DNA of 64,000 nucleotides from Erodium maritimum. Lineage: Eukaryota > Streptophyta > Magnoliopsida > Geraniales > Geraniaceae. Position 1 is the stretch's first letter, and each line of letters opens with the position of its first letter. The position numbers were made by a program, and so were the translations under genes. The DNA lies in contig OY997594.1 in the NCBI GenBank assembly GCA_963921825.1, forward strand, positions 15,195,001 through 15,259,000, written 5' to 3'. The notes beneath the pieces are model-generated. The model ran no database searches. It was not told where the DNA came from and was given only the letters and a program-made list of their open reading frames with translations. Of this stretch, positions 34,591 to 45,796 are shown piece after piece.

Positions 34591-34670
<80 letters not shown>
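34591..34670 (+). tRNA. tRNA-Leu (anticodon UAG)
   Basis: 80 bases that fold as a type II tRNA. The acceptor stem is GACAGTT/AGCTGTC with one G-U pair and discriminator A. The A box is TGGCCGAGTGG, the anticodon arm CCAGA-TTTAGGC-TCTGG has anticodon TAG, a long variable arm follows, and the B box is GGTTCAAATCC. CCA is not encoded. A CAA just upstream (34588-34590) and a T5 terminator (34677-34681) fit plant Pol III units. It decodes CUA, and by wobble other CUN codons. Confidence 0.97.
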
Positions 34671-34671
<1 letters not shown>

Positions 34672-34676
34672 TTGTA

Positions 34677-34681
34677 TTTTT
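34677..34681 (+). terminator. Pol III terminator of tRNA-Leu
   Basis: A run of five T residues seven bases after the tRNA end. Confidence 0.7.
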
Positions 34682-34689
34682 CAATTATG

Positions 34690-35430
34690 CACTTATAAAG
34701 AAATTTGATTCAGTAACCGTTACTTATTCTAGCAATGCAATTTTAGTCTTACATCTTTGTACCTTTTTTTTACCAGAGTTCGGAATGTCGATGCAGAAAT
34801 ACAGTATGTGGAAGCAAGGGCCTTACTGGCACCTACACACTACTAGATGGCGTAGGCGGCATCATTCCATATTTTACACGTGGTCTTATTCCTAGCCACT
34901 ATTGGTTTTTGATGACCAGCAAGCACAAAAAGAGATGAAGATGGATCGGTTGTCGGATAGTATTTGGAAGCGCATATATATGTGGATTCACATGACAGCG
35001 ACAAGGGCTAAATTTGAAGGTTTAGCTAGTGGCTTGATCGAGAGGACAAATGATCTCATAATATTCTGAATTTGTAAGTACCATCTCCATTTGCAAGCCC
35101 AGACAACACACAAAAAACCATATCTTCTTTACTTGTGTCTGTTTCTCCTCATCAAGATTCAAACCCATACCCATATAGTCATACTCAGTGTTCCACTTCC
35201 CTTTCTCTTTGTATTCAAAAGGAGCCTATCAAAGCCACTTATTTTAGACTATGCATTATGTCTTTTACTTCTCATTTGATCACATAGATAGATACATGGA
35301 GCATCTAATCTAATGCCACTCCTCCTCTTGTCAAAGATGAGCTCCATATTTTTATTAAAATGTCTGGCTAACAAAAATACATGTTAATTAATATCAAAAT
35401 GTTACCCCATTGTTGTATGTACGAAAAACT
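34690..35430. other. Intergenic DNA without a recognised gene
   Basis: AT-rich; a few short ORFs without motifs. Nothing else seen. Confidence 0.5.
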
Positions 35431-35433
35431 CCA

Positions 35434-35725
35434 AGTACTAATTATCCTCAATTTGCACATCTCAATAACTTGTTGTTGACTTATTAGTCGATCAGATCAA
35501 GCCTGTACACTTAAAGTAATTACACAAATTAACATTTTCTGTCTGAAAAAACTCAAAAACTAACTGTAGACTTGTTATTTTTTGGAGTTTTTTCCTAACG
35601 TTTTCTGTCATTTCTAACGGAAAATGTTAGTTTGTGGAATTAGCTTAAGTCTGTAGGCCTGATCTGACCGACTAATAAGTCAACAGTAAGTTCTTGAACG
35701 GTACAAATCAACGATAGTTAGTATC
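35434..35725. mobile_element. Fold-back MITE, about 290 bp
   Basis: The left arm (AGTACTAATTATC..GTTGACTTATTAGTCGATCAG..) is matched by the reverse complement of the right arm (..CTGACCGACTAATAAGTCAAC..GATAGTTAGTATC). The arms are over 100 bp each, about 80-85% alike by eye, around a central region near 35560-35620. No ORF. A target duplication was not resolved. Confidence 0.6.
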
Positions 35726-35991
35726 TGGTATTACCCCTATGCAGAAAAATTTACCTATTGTGTCATATATTTTAAACATTTACCTATTGTGTCATATATT
35801 GGAATATGATCATTTGGGTTAATTAAGTTTTTTTATCACTTGAGATATGATAAGTATATTTCATTTATAGCTGAATTGCAGGACAAGGAACATATATAAC
35901 ACATTTTTGTGTCTATACAGATCACAGAAGAAAGAGGAAAAGAGAAGAAAAACTCAGATATATATTTGGTAGGAGATCTGTAAATGAAGTG

Positions 35992-36189
35992 TCAGAAATC
36001 ATAAGTCATTCTCTTTGGCGAGTCTGCGATCTTCATGGTTTGGTCTATGAGCTTTCGAGCCTTCCTGCTGCTTATTTCAACTCTCATGCTATCACTTTTC
36101 TGGACCTTGTGGTACGACTTGTTGGGCTTGAACCACCTCATCTTTGATTTCAAGATCACCACCATCTTCTCAAATCCCATCACTGCCAT
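35992..36189 (-). CDS. Small basic plant protein of unknown function, 65 aa
   Basis: Minus strand from the ATG at 36189 to the stop at 35992. It begins MAVMGFEKM and continues KSKMRWFKPNKSYHKVQ, then the striking DSMRVEISSRKARKLIDQT and the end IADSPKRMTYDF. It is lysine/arginine-rich, with no membrane segment or signal peptide. The order (helical S-M-R-V-E-I-x-S-R-K-A-R-K-L-I block, then ADSP and an aromatic end) looks conserved rather than random, but I cannot name the family. An acceptor-like TTACAG lies 13 bases upstream of the ATG (minus strand), so a leader exon further upstream is likely; the frame also extends to an ATG at 36231. Confidence 0.5.
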   Translation of the reverse strand: MAVMGFEKMVVILKSKMRWFKPNKSYHKVQKSDSMRVEISSRKARKLIDQTMKIADSPKRMTYDF

Positions 36190-36239
36190 CAACCTGTTCT
36201 GTAACACCAAAATATATAAGTCATGATTCAATGGACTAA

Positions 36240-36765
36240 AATAAAGCTTGGCCTATGGTGAATAGGTAAGAGGATTGCCTTGCAGTTGCACAAGAGAATT
36301 GAAGTAGCTAGGTGCAATAGTAGTGAAGCTATAACATCATGTTATTTATATTCGGTGATGTGTGTTTTTCTGTTTTTCTTCTATAATTATCTATTGTCTT
36401 TTTATGTGGCACAAGAACATGGACATCAAAAAGGTCGTTACTTTTTTTTAATGGTACTTTCTTTTGAAACGTGGCAACGTAATTTATTTACGGTTGGAAG
36501 GTAGAGCCTTATCACTCATTATATTATATAGATATGGGAACTAGTCTTCAAGGTTAGATTATAGTTCGGGACCCTCACATTGAAGTAGGTTTATCGACGT
36601 TGTCCCGTAGAAAATATCTACTTTCTATCATAAATTCATAATGGGCAAAAGAATTGAAAAAATTAAGCAGAATAAAAAGACGTCCTTAGGTCAAGTATGC
36701 CTAAATAGCAGCTTGGTCCTGTAAAAGGAACTTGTAATAAGCATAGTGGGGATCATTTCGGCCGG
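36240..36765. other. Intergenic DNA without a recognised gene
   Basis: AT-rich with short ORFs only. It may include the promoter or a leader exon of the minus-strand gene at 35992-36189. Confidence 0.4.
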
Positions 36766-36769
36766 GAGT

Positions 36770-36867
36770 AGTTTTTTTCTTCTGAACAAGAAGGGGCATC
36801 AGGCCCTAAGGAGGGTGGCCAAGAGATCCTGGCCGAGTACACTGTAGGACAGTCCTTCAACCCGCTG

Positions 36868-36898
<31 letters not shown>

Positions 36899-37300
36899 AA
36901 TCTGTTTCGCAGACTTCGCCTTGTAATGGTTACGGGAGAAAAAATCGGTCTGTAGAGATGTAACGATACTGAGTGTCCTCCATTGTCAAGACCGCTCCAG
37001 CCAGATTAGAGGAGGTCCCGGAGAGGAGACGGCTCGCCTTCGCGTACTCTTACTGGGTAGCGTTCATCGTCGGGACCTCTCCATTCGGGACAATCACATC
37101 TTCGTTGTCTTTATCTTCATCAAGAGAGACCGCCTCATCTGATCTTGGATGACAACCAAATTGCCTTCTTTCGCTGGTGACAGAACCCAAGAATAGATGG
37201 TGGCAATTACAACAAAGGCCGAGGAAGTGGGATAGGAGAGGGAAGGAGAGAGGAAAGGCATCAATAACGATGATGCCGATCATGAGCCCATTTAGAACCC
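36770..37300 (-). mobile_element. LINE 3'-end-like fragment, minus strand
   Basis: Read on the minus strand it ends GGGCCTGATGCCCCTTCTTG-TTCAGAAGAAAAAAA at about 36772, an L1-style tail. It contains a C-run of 22 (36875-36896). An ORF at 37283-37050 has no domain. Its left part is cut by the Harbinger element at 37304. Confidence 0.35.
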
Positions 37301-37647
37301 TAAGAGCACCTCCAACGGGTCGTGTCTACCCGTCGTGTCTGGCGTAGGCACGACCCAGACACGACGCGTAGACACAACTTGTCGTGCCTAGACGTCGTCT
37401 CTGCGGTGTCGTGTCCAGTAGTCGTTGCTGGTTCTGGCAACGACGAGGGGGGTCGTGTCTAGCGCCAACGGCTAGTCGGCTGGTCAGTCACGACCCGACA
37501 CGTGGCAACGCCGACCCCAAAAAGCCCTAAATTTCTCTTTAAATATAGATCCACACCCAACTCAAATTTTACCCTCTTTTCACTTGTTTTTAGCTTTCCT
37601 TCCTCTATTCCTCATCAAATTCTCTCCATTTTTTTCCTCCACTCATT

Positions 37648-38741
37648 ATGGACCCGAATCAAGCCCTCCAGTCCCTTGCCGACTCCTTGGATGATGAAGA
37701 CGTGAGTTCTCAACACACTGAAGAGGACTTCATGGCCAACTACTCCTCGTTTTCCCAACTCCTCCAATCGAGGCACTCAACGCCGCTTCCTCCATACACC
37801 CCGCCGACCCAATGTACAGAGTTGCAAGTGAAACTTTCCCAATTCGTTCCGGCCACCCAACCTTGCCAATTAGCTCCGACACAGCGAGGAGGAGGAAGGG
37901 GAAGGCGACGACATCTTTATCGAGGCCGAGACCACTTCCACGACCGAAGTGGACCACCGCGGAGGAGACCAGATTGACACATGCGTGGATGAACAATTCG
38001 CTCGACCCCATCCACGGGAAGAACCAGAAGAATGACCAGTATTGGCAAAAGGTGCATGCCGAGTACGAGTCCGTTAGACCGGCAGAGGACCCACCTCAGG
38101 CGTGGATGGCTTGCAAGGACCATTGGCATAAGGTTAATGGCTTCATCACCAAGTTCCAGGAGAAGTACACCAACTTTGAGAACACGCTGACAAGCGGGAG
38201 GAACGAGGTTGACGTCATGGCAGGCGCTGAAAAGGCGTACCGCGATAAGGTAGGGCACGTGTTCAAATTCAAGAATATGTGGGAGGTCGTGAGGGGGCAA
38301 CCAAAGTTTTTCACAAAAATGGTTCCAGAATGTGACATCCCCGACCTTGACCTCAACCTCGACGCCGACAGTGATGGAAGCAAGCGGACAAGGATGGAAG
38401 AGTCTCGCACTTGTGGAGATGACTTCGACCACGAGTTGAACTCGTTTACCACCGAGGATCGTCCAATCGGGCAGAAGAGAGCCAAGGCCAGGGCTCGAGG
38501 CAAAGCCCAATCCTCACAGTCGGCGGCGTCTGGGCTACCTCCCGAGCAAATGCAGTTCCTCGACACTCTTTCCCAAAGGAAAGAGACATAGTTAGAGGGC
38601 AGAAGGACGATGCAGAAGGAGATAATGGACACCTTGAACGCAGTTTTTCGCCAAGACATCACCAACATGGGCGCGGATGAAAGGGCGTCTCGTGCCTCAC
38701 TCATTCAAAGCCTCGGGAAGCGTTTGGAGTTCTTGGGTTAG
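37648..38741 (+). pseudogene. Harbinger ORF1-type SANT/trihelix protein, frameshifted
   Basis: It starts MDPNQALQSLADSLDDEDVS at 37648. The frame shifts once near 37800-37830, and the second frame carries the SANT/Myb-like domain KWTTAEETRLTHAWMNNSLD, YWQKVHAEYESVRP, ACKDHWHKVNGFITKFQEKY followed by KNMWEVVRGQPKF. A nuclear-localisation-like KRAKARARGK follows. A TAG at 38589-38591 precedes a short helical tail that runs to 38741. In PIF/Harbinger this Myb-like protein binds the terminal repeats and helps the transposase enter the nucleus. A TATA-like TTAAATATAG at about 37541 precedes it. Confidence 0.75.
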
Positions 38742-39028
38742 GCAAGACTTCAATTTATTTTTAGTTTTTAAATCTATGTAATAAATTTTTTAATCTAGTT
38801 GTTTTCTTTAATGTACTTTGTGTGTTATTAAAAAAATCGACTTATCGAATTATCGGAGCCTCGAAGAGCGTGCTAGGGTTACTATTTGAAATAGTAACCC
38901 TAGGGTCGTGGCAGCCGCGCCGACCCCGACCCCGACCCCTCCTATAAATACCCCTCACCCCCTCATTTCTCACACCTCTCAAATTCTCTCATTTTCTCTC
39001 ATTTCCTCTTATTTTCTCTCAAGTCGAT

Positions 39029-39418
39029 ATGTCGAATTGGGAAACCGGGCCTCTTTGGTCACTAGAGGAGGAAATACATTTGGTGGTCAATTGGCTCACC
39101 CACTACAAGCCCGGGGGTCAGTATTGGCATGCTCTGTACCTGGCTTACGTACAAACCGGGAACGATGAGTGGCCACCACGGACAGAGAAGCAAGTCAAGG
39201 ACCACTTCCAGAAGATGAGCAAGAAGTGCAAGTGGTTTGATAAAACCTACCGGGGCAAATTGGCCGACCCTAGGAGAGGGGCAACAGATGACGAAGTATA
39301 TGCCGCGACCGTTTCTGATTATGAAGGGGAACACGGGCAGTGGACAAAACGTCCTGTGTGGGAGATGCTCAAGGACGATGCGAGGTGGCGTTTACATATT
39401 AGTAGAAATAGGAATTAG
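39029..39418 (+). CDS. Second SANT/trihelix protein of the Harbinger-type element, 129 aa, intact
   Basis: Open from the ATG at 39029 to the stop at 39418. The domain reads LWSLEEEIHLVVNWLTHYKP, YWHALYLAYV, PRTEKQVKDHFQKMSKKCKW, then FDKTYRGKLADPRRGATDDE and KRPVWEMLKDDARW. The Trp/Leu spacing is that of plant SANT/trihelix domains, but it is shorter than and diverged from the first ORF, with no acidic N-terminus. It has its own TATA box (CTATAAATACC at about 38942) and a CT-rich leader. It may be a truncated or divergent ORF1 paralogue. Confidence 0.7.
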   Translation: MSNWETGPLWSLEEEIHLVVNWLTHYKPGGQYWHALYLAYVQTGNDEWPPRTEKQVKDHFQKMSKKCKWFDKTYRGKLADPRRGATDDEVYAATVSDYEGEHGQWTKRPVWEMLKDDARWRLHISRNRN

Positions 39419-39684
39419 TTTAATCTTATTTTAATAATTATGTTTTAAATTATCTAAATATGCATTAGCGTTTAAATATTATGTAATGTTTTTGTGGTAT
39501 GAAATAAAAGTAGTATTTAAAATGTGGGGTGTTTTTTTAATTTACTAAAAGTGTGTAGACACTGCTCCTGACACTGTGTAGACACTACCATTGGAGGAGC
39601 AATGTCTGGAAGCAGTGTCTGGAAGCCAAAAACAATGGTTAGACACTGCTCCTAGACACTGCACAGTGTCTAACCATTGGAGAT

Positions 39685-40568
39685 TAGGGATGGCAAAACG
39701 CCTCATTCCCCACGGGGATCCCCGTCCCCGCCCCGCGCGGGATGGATTTGGGACGGGGATTTTTTAAACGGGACGGGATACGGGGATTTTGATGGGGACG
39801 GGACGGGGACGGGGTATGCAGTCCCCATCCCGCGGGGAACCCCACCCCGCGCCCCACACTATTAGTTTTAAAATAAATTTTTAATAATATACACATAACA
39901 CATTTGTTTTTGTTTTTTTGTTAAATATTTGACTTCTATGCATGTAAAGATTGACACACAATTCTTGTTTTTACATTTGATATTTTCTTATTTATATTTT
40001 ATATCTAAATATAGAAAATTTAGTTGGAATATGCCAAATAGTGATTGTTACTTATTTCACCAATTTGAATATGTTATTCGTTTACGGATTGCGCATAGTC
40101 TCATGATGAATGAAGTTGCTTCAATTTCAACATGCTGATTATATTTATATCATTATGAAGTCAAGTTGAGAACTTTAAGTTATGTTATAAGATATTTTGT
40201 TAACACACTTTTTTTTTTATTATGGGTAAACTATTAAGAGACATGAATGTCATCGTCATGATGTTTATTTTATATGTATGTTGATTTAAATTATGGGTTG
40301 ACTACGCTTGTTATTTCAAATCACGGATTGAGAGTTGTCATTTAAAATGTGCATTTTTCGGGTAATGAGGATGGGGTAGGAACGGAGTAGGGAATAAAAT
40401 CCCCCGCAGGACGAGAATGAGACGGGGAATAAAATCCCCGTTCCCCACCTCATCCCCGCGGGGTCCCCGCGGGACGGGGTCAACGCGGGGATGGGGCGGG
40501 AATGGGGAGAGTAGCGGGAACGCGGGACGGGGACGGGGACTGGGGTCCCCGCCCCATTGCCATCCCTA
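39685..40568. mobile_element. Non-autonomous hAT-type element, 884 bp, nested in the Harbinger end
   Basis: The ends are TAGGGATGGCAAAACG and, reversed, TAGGGATGGCAATGGGGC. The 8-bp flanks are both TTGGAGAT (39677-39684 and 40569-40576). Subterminal blocks are GGGACGGGG/CCCCGTCCC-rich. The insertion lies within the last 20 bp of the Harbinger element. No ORF with similarity. Confidence 0.92.
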
Positions 40569-40589
40569 TTGGAGATACTCTAAATAACT

Positions 40590-41465
40590 CATCTATTCTT
40601 TAGAAGTAGCCGGAACCCAAATAAAGTAATAAACCTTTAAAACTTTAGCCATTTAATACAAAGATTAGATTAAAAAAGTGAGATCACCAAGTAGGATCCT
40701 TATACTCTCTCGATCACAAAGGTTAGGTGACTACAAAATTAAATGAAAATAAGCTTTTACTTGACAATCTTTGGCCCAGATGAACTAGTTTTCCAGATAT
40801 TTACAAGCTATTGGGCCTTTCTAACATAAGATGCTATTAGGCTCCTCAATCCATCTTTCACTTATCTCAGTTGTTCATCAAAAGTCATTCCTTTACTTTG
40901 TTGGAATTCTTTAGTTCATGAACACAAATGTTAAAATTGTTGACCGCTAGTAAAGTTACAATAACATGTTCTTTCTTCTGTTTATGACACTTCATTTCAA
41001 CTATGTTAATCTCAATTCATATTAACCATGGGATAGTCTATGATCTGTAAAACACTCCTACATCGTTTTTTATTGATTCTTTTGTTTAATTTTATATATC
41101 TACAGTTTTCTCAACCTGAAATACATCAGTAACTTCTTACTTCAAAGATCATCAAGTATGATGATGTACATTGTAATAGAAATATTCCCATATCTTATCA
41201 TAAATCTTGTACAAACAATTTTATAATCAACCGGCCAATAAGTGGAAGACTCAAGCTTTATGGGAATTCACTTAAACTCGCAACAACAGGCGAGGTGGAG
41301 AGGTTGATTATGATGTGAAAAGCTCTAATAATTAATTGAACTATTGCCAATAGGATGCAACAAAACACGAGAGGATCGCAATTTCCATGTAGTTGATGTA
41401 ATTTAATTACATTGTTGTTATCCGCCTAACAAACACAATCATTTCAGGTGACATGTTAAACGTTA
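40590..41465. other. Intergenic AT-rich DNA without a gene
   Basis: Nothing recognisable; short ORFs only. Confidence 0.5.
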
Positions 41466-41469
41466 TTCA

Positions 41470-43157
41470 TGTTGGGTCTCGAGGTAGGGTTGGAGATGAA
41501 CCAACTCGCAGCGGAAAATCAATGAAAACCAAGAGACGATTAAAACCATGAAACAACTAACAAAGAATGGATTCACAAGAGAAAAATTCAGCACTAGTTC
41601 TTACCAAAACAAGAACACCGGTTAACGAATGATTGGCTTGAGTCTCCAAGACGCCTACGTATCCACATGGGAATCAAAGCCACGTAGTTCTTCTCTTTGA
41701 GGACTCAAGAACACAAACATGGAGGTGGAAACTAGCCAAACCCGAAATGGCCATGGAAGAGGGAGAGAAAATGTGTTTCCTATTCTTGTCTTGTGTTTGT
41801 TATGTTGAAAAAAGATGACTTAAACATAACAAAACCCATACTTGTCCAACTAAAGGCATGTGACAAGTATGGTGTCAAGTAAGGTGTAAATAGGACAAAG
41901 TATGGCAAGACAAGATTGGGTTAGGTGGTGAATCACCAACACCTTAATCCTTGTCTTGCTTACTTAGTACTAATTAATCAAGACTTGATTAATTAGTTCC
42001 ATGGGCCTTGGTTGCATGGGCCTTTCATGGGCCTCTTGGAACATGGCCCGTGGCCATTTCCAACGAGGTCCCGTGATTCGCTCATCGCCTCCATGCCTTC
42101 CATACCGGAAATGTCCAACATTATCCGACGCGATCAATCCCAAGACTCCAAGCCTTGTCTCGATCCGTAAAGTCCTATTCACGTACGGGCACATGACCCA
42201 AAACCCAGTTTTGGTCATGTCCCGAGACAACTCCCTTTTGGCCATTCTCCATAAATGTGTCAATGAGTTTCATCCTCCGGTGTGACCCTTAGGTTTATGC
42301 ATGTCAATAGATCAACGTAAAATCCCATTTTACTTGATCCTATTTAAGTGGAAACTAACGAGACTTTAGTATTGTCTGACACTACATAACGAATCGACCC
42401 TGTCGATTCTAACCTTTCCGTCGTCCCTGTCATTATCCTTTTATCTCCGATATCCTGATTGAGATAAGGCATAGAGCCGTCATCCTTATTATTCTCAATC
42501 ACCGTTCCTTGATATGTGAGATGACTGAAGATATGATACCCAGTATCATGTGCATGGCCATGCTATTCTTCCAGTCACTCTCGATCAAGTGGCCGAGAAC
42601 CGATATCTTTCCCATACCTTAGTATGAGGGATAAATCCCTTAGCCGTCTTTCGTGTCACTCATGTAGCCCGTCCCCAAGCCAATCATGGCCGTTATGGAA
42701 GCCCTGTTACGGACAACGTTAGGCTCAGGTCAAACTCAGTTGTTGACTACATAGCGATCACAAAGACTCCTTGGTCTAAGGATACATGACAAGCTACAAC
42801 ACTGAATATGTTCATGACTTAATCTATGACACATATTCAGGGCGGGTCGTCCAATATCATGTCCCACATGATATCTATGATCAGACTCCGGAATCCCATT
42901 CCAATGACTAACAGAACGTAAGCCATAAAGAGCCATCTTTCATACTAGTCGCTTCTAGTGAAGCTTTGTTGACTAGGGACCCATCGAGTGTGATCTATCT
43001 CGATCTATGGTTCTATTCGCATGGTGGGCATAGATCAGAGCACACATCGATATATTACTCCAACACATAAGTAATATAAAGCCGCTTTAATTTTATTGCT
43101 AACGATGATATATACATTTGGACATTTAGGATTGAACTACGGGCACTAAGACTAACA
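41470..43157 (-). mobile_element. Solo LTR of a Copia element, 1.69 kb
   Basis: Begins TGTTGGGTCTCGAGG and ends CACTAAGACTAACA, with ATTCA on both sides (41465-41469 and 43158-43162). On the minus strand the end reads TTTTCCGCTGCGAGTTGG then CTACCTCGAGACCCAACA, the usual end of many plant Copia LTRs just before an iMet primer site. No internal region remains. ORFs inside are spurious. Confidence 0.9.
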
Positions 43158-43206
43158 ATTCATCCATGTTAGGTTATGATTTCCGTATCATTTTGTATTG
43201 CATCAG

Positions 43207-43649
43207 TATTTTTTTTTATCATAATTAACGGAAATGAAAAGCAAGAACCAAAAAATAAAAATAAAAAGATCCAAAAATAATCTAAGATTATCGTAAAAGA
43301 GAGATCTCATGCTCTAGATAAACTGAAAAAAACAGAAAAGTTGTAGTGGGTATGAATCAAAACTTCATCCATTGTCTAAAATTTGTTTGATGAATTGGTT
43401 GAAGTGAACTCGGACGGTGGCGACGGGGATTTTGAAGAAGACGGTTGTGGGCTTTGTCAATCTGCACCGAGGAAGAAGATGATCTTCGAATTCGTGTCCA
43501 GATCTGGAGCACACTCGGCTTTGTCGGTCCAGATCCTCTGACACACGAGCTTTGGAGTAGATATCGCGATGGAGGCCACGACTAAGGGCGGTGATGAGGA
43601 GACCACATGCGGGTAGGGTTTCCAGATCGGTGTTTTCTATGATGAAGCC
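43207..43649 (-). mobile_element. LINE-like 3' fragment, minus strand
   Basis: Minus-strand end CCGTTAATTATGATAAAAAAAAATA at about 43207-43230 resembles a LINE tail. The rest is GC-richer with no domain. It is cut by the Ty3 LTR that starts at 43650. Confidence 0.3.
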
Positions 43650-45596
43650 TGTCACGCCCCCAAATCCGGCGTTGACCGGACTAGAGACGAGACCTGAGTT
43701 GAAATAGTTAAGAAACATAAAGGACAGGTAAAGGTTCCAAAATCTCAATAACTTCGTCAAAACGACATATCAGTGAATAGTTTAAAACAACGTGAGTCGC
43801 AGCTCAACATAAATAGTCAAATAAGGTATGTCCAACATAAGGGACCAACATAACTCTAGTGATAACCCGAAGAGTCCTAAAGCTCCCTAGCCTCGGCCTC
43901 TCTAGACATCTGGTACTCCTGTAAAACAATTAGAAATCAAAAGGGGGTGAGCTGACGCTCAGTAGGAAAAACCTTAACAACTCAACCCTTAAGTTTAAGA
44001 TGAACTGTCTACGAATGTAGCTCGAACGACAGAACGATATAATAAATAAGGAGGCGATAAAGAATCAGAAATAATTACAATAACGCAATAGTATCCAAGT
44101 AACAGGAATATAACTAGATTTATAATAAATGTTTCAAAAGACGAACATTAGTCAACTAGGATATATAAGTATCTTGCCAACCCCTTGCTTTCTCAAGCCT
44201 CCGATCCGTGGATAGATTCTGGGATCACCTCGGTTCCCATAATCCGATCTACCAGAGTATCCACATCATGTCAGATTTTCCCTCGGTCCAGAGGACGCAC
44301 ATGCGTTGGGGCACCGGAAACAATCCCAAATGGGCGCTTATCATCGGGATTCCCAGAAATACTTCCAAAGGACCATATAGCATAGGGAACCAAGGTAGTG
44401 CTTGATGGGGACGCACATCCTTGGGTAGAACCTTAGTAACCATCTCTCAAGAAGTAACCCAAACAATATCCCGCAGGATCTGTTCCTAGTCGATCTATGT
44501 CCCGCAGGATCTACCAATAATCAATAAATATCCCGCAGGACCTGTCAATAATTAACCCTTGTAATATCCAATAACCAATGCCTTCAGGCTCCAATACTCA
44601 GTCCATATCTCACCGTATCTGTCCAACTCCAACCACCACAACGGCACCGGATTACCCCCTCCCCCCCGGTGTAGTACCGAACCAAGCAAACCAACAGACA
44701 AACTAATAAACGAGCATGCTTTCAAGAATAAGAATATAGGAGCAAGTATAAATGGGTCACCAATCAACGCTCAACAGATCACACTTCCATCATAATCAAG
44801 ACATCCAAAACACCCCATACTTACCGTATACTTACCTGTCACGAACCAGCGGTACATCGATCACCTGATTGTGCCCCGTGGCACAACCAGTCATACTCGA
44901 TCATCCGTTCAATCAACAATTATATTAACGTAAATACTCAATCAATCAAGTTGTATTCAACAAATCAATCAACAAGTGAACAACTATTTAGCATTCAATC
45001 ATACAAGCTACTCTAGTTTCATTAGACTCTTAGGTTAACCGAGCAATTAGCAACCAAGCAAACCAAGCATGTGAACCTAGCACACAACTAATCCGAGAGC
45101 TCTTCACAGCCTCTCTACCAGTCAATCAATTTCCCAATTATTGAAAGCACACTTCACTAATTGTCATCGTCCTAACATGCATACTAGACTTATCCGATTA
45201 TTAGTACTTGAAAAACGATTAATCTAGTTATTCGCATCCTATAGGCAAATCTAGGACGTTTCCGATTTTATTATCCTGATCATGCATTCTAAGCGGTAAA
45301 TAAGTAATTAAAGCTTTCCCTACCTTGCGGTCTTCCTACGAACAAATACTCCTGTCAACAACTGTCCGGCTCGCCTCGTCACCTCGGCGGAGTCCCAGCT
45401 ACGAATCTGGGTTTACACACAAACGATCCAGAATCAGATCGGGTCCTGACTACCCAGTTCTTTAAATTAATAGGTTTTCATTTCCGTTGATTAAACCGTT
45501 TAATCTGATAAAGTCCGACTTAGTCTCAAGTGTCGTTTTAAATCAATTTTATATTTAATTAAACAAATTAGTCCCAAACGGTCCGTATCCGATCCA
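43650..45596 (-). mobile_element. Ty3/Gypsy LTR, minus strand, truncated by the assembly gap
   Basis: TGTCACGCCCCCAAATCCGG at 43650 is the reverse complement of the shared LTR 3' end, with the TCCGG/CCGGA hairpin just inside. The reverse-complement hairpin TGAGCTGACGCTCA is at 43948-43961. Repeated ATCCCGCAGGAT/GACCTGT phrases lie at about 44466-44545 and an ACCGGTGTAG-like block near 44660. The start of the LTR (expected to read CTTTACA here) is lost in the N run, so a solo LTR cannot be told from a full element. Confidence 0.8.
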
Positions 45597-45796
45597 NNNN
45601 NNNNNNNNNNNNNNNNNNNNNNNNNNNNNNNNNNNNNNNNNNNNNNNNNNNNNNNNNNNNNNNNNNNNNNNNNNNNNNNNNNNNNNNNNNNNNNNNNNNN
45701 NNNNNNNNNNNNNNNNNNNNNNNNNNNNNNNNNNNNNNNNNNNNNNNNNNNNNNNNNNNNNNNNNNNNNNNNNNNNNNNNNNNNNNNNNNNNNNNN
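45597..45796. other. Assembly gap of 200 N
   Basis: Exactly 200 N, probably a placeholder of arbitrary length. It joins the truncated LTR to a truncated Harbinger transposase, so adjacency across it is not assured. Confidence 0.99.

Larger units (their letters stand above)
37304..40580 (+). mobile_element. PIF/Harbinger-type element with SANT genes and no transposase
   Basis: The termini are GAGCACCTCCAACGG (37304) and, reversed, GAGTATCTCCAATGG (the right end is split by a hAT insertion but can be read across it). The flanks are TAA on both sides (37301-37303 and 40581-40583), the Harbinger target. Inside are two plus-strand SANT/trihelix ORFs and short subterminal repeats (GTGTCTACC/TAGACACTGCTCC). 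There is no DDE transposase. Confidence 0.85.

Noticed and set aside
43365-43760. 131-codon minus ORF
   Set aside because: It crosses the border of the Ty3 LTR at 43650, so it is a chimera of two unrelated sequences.
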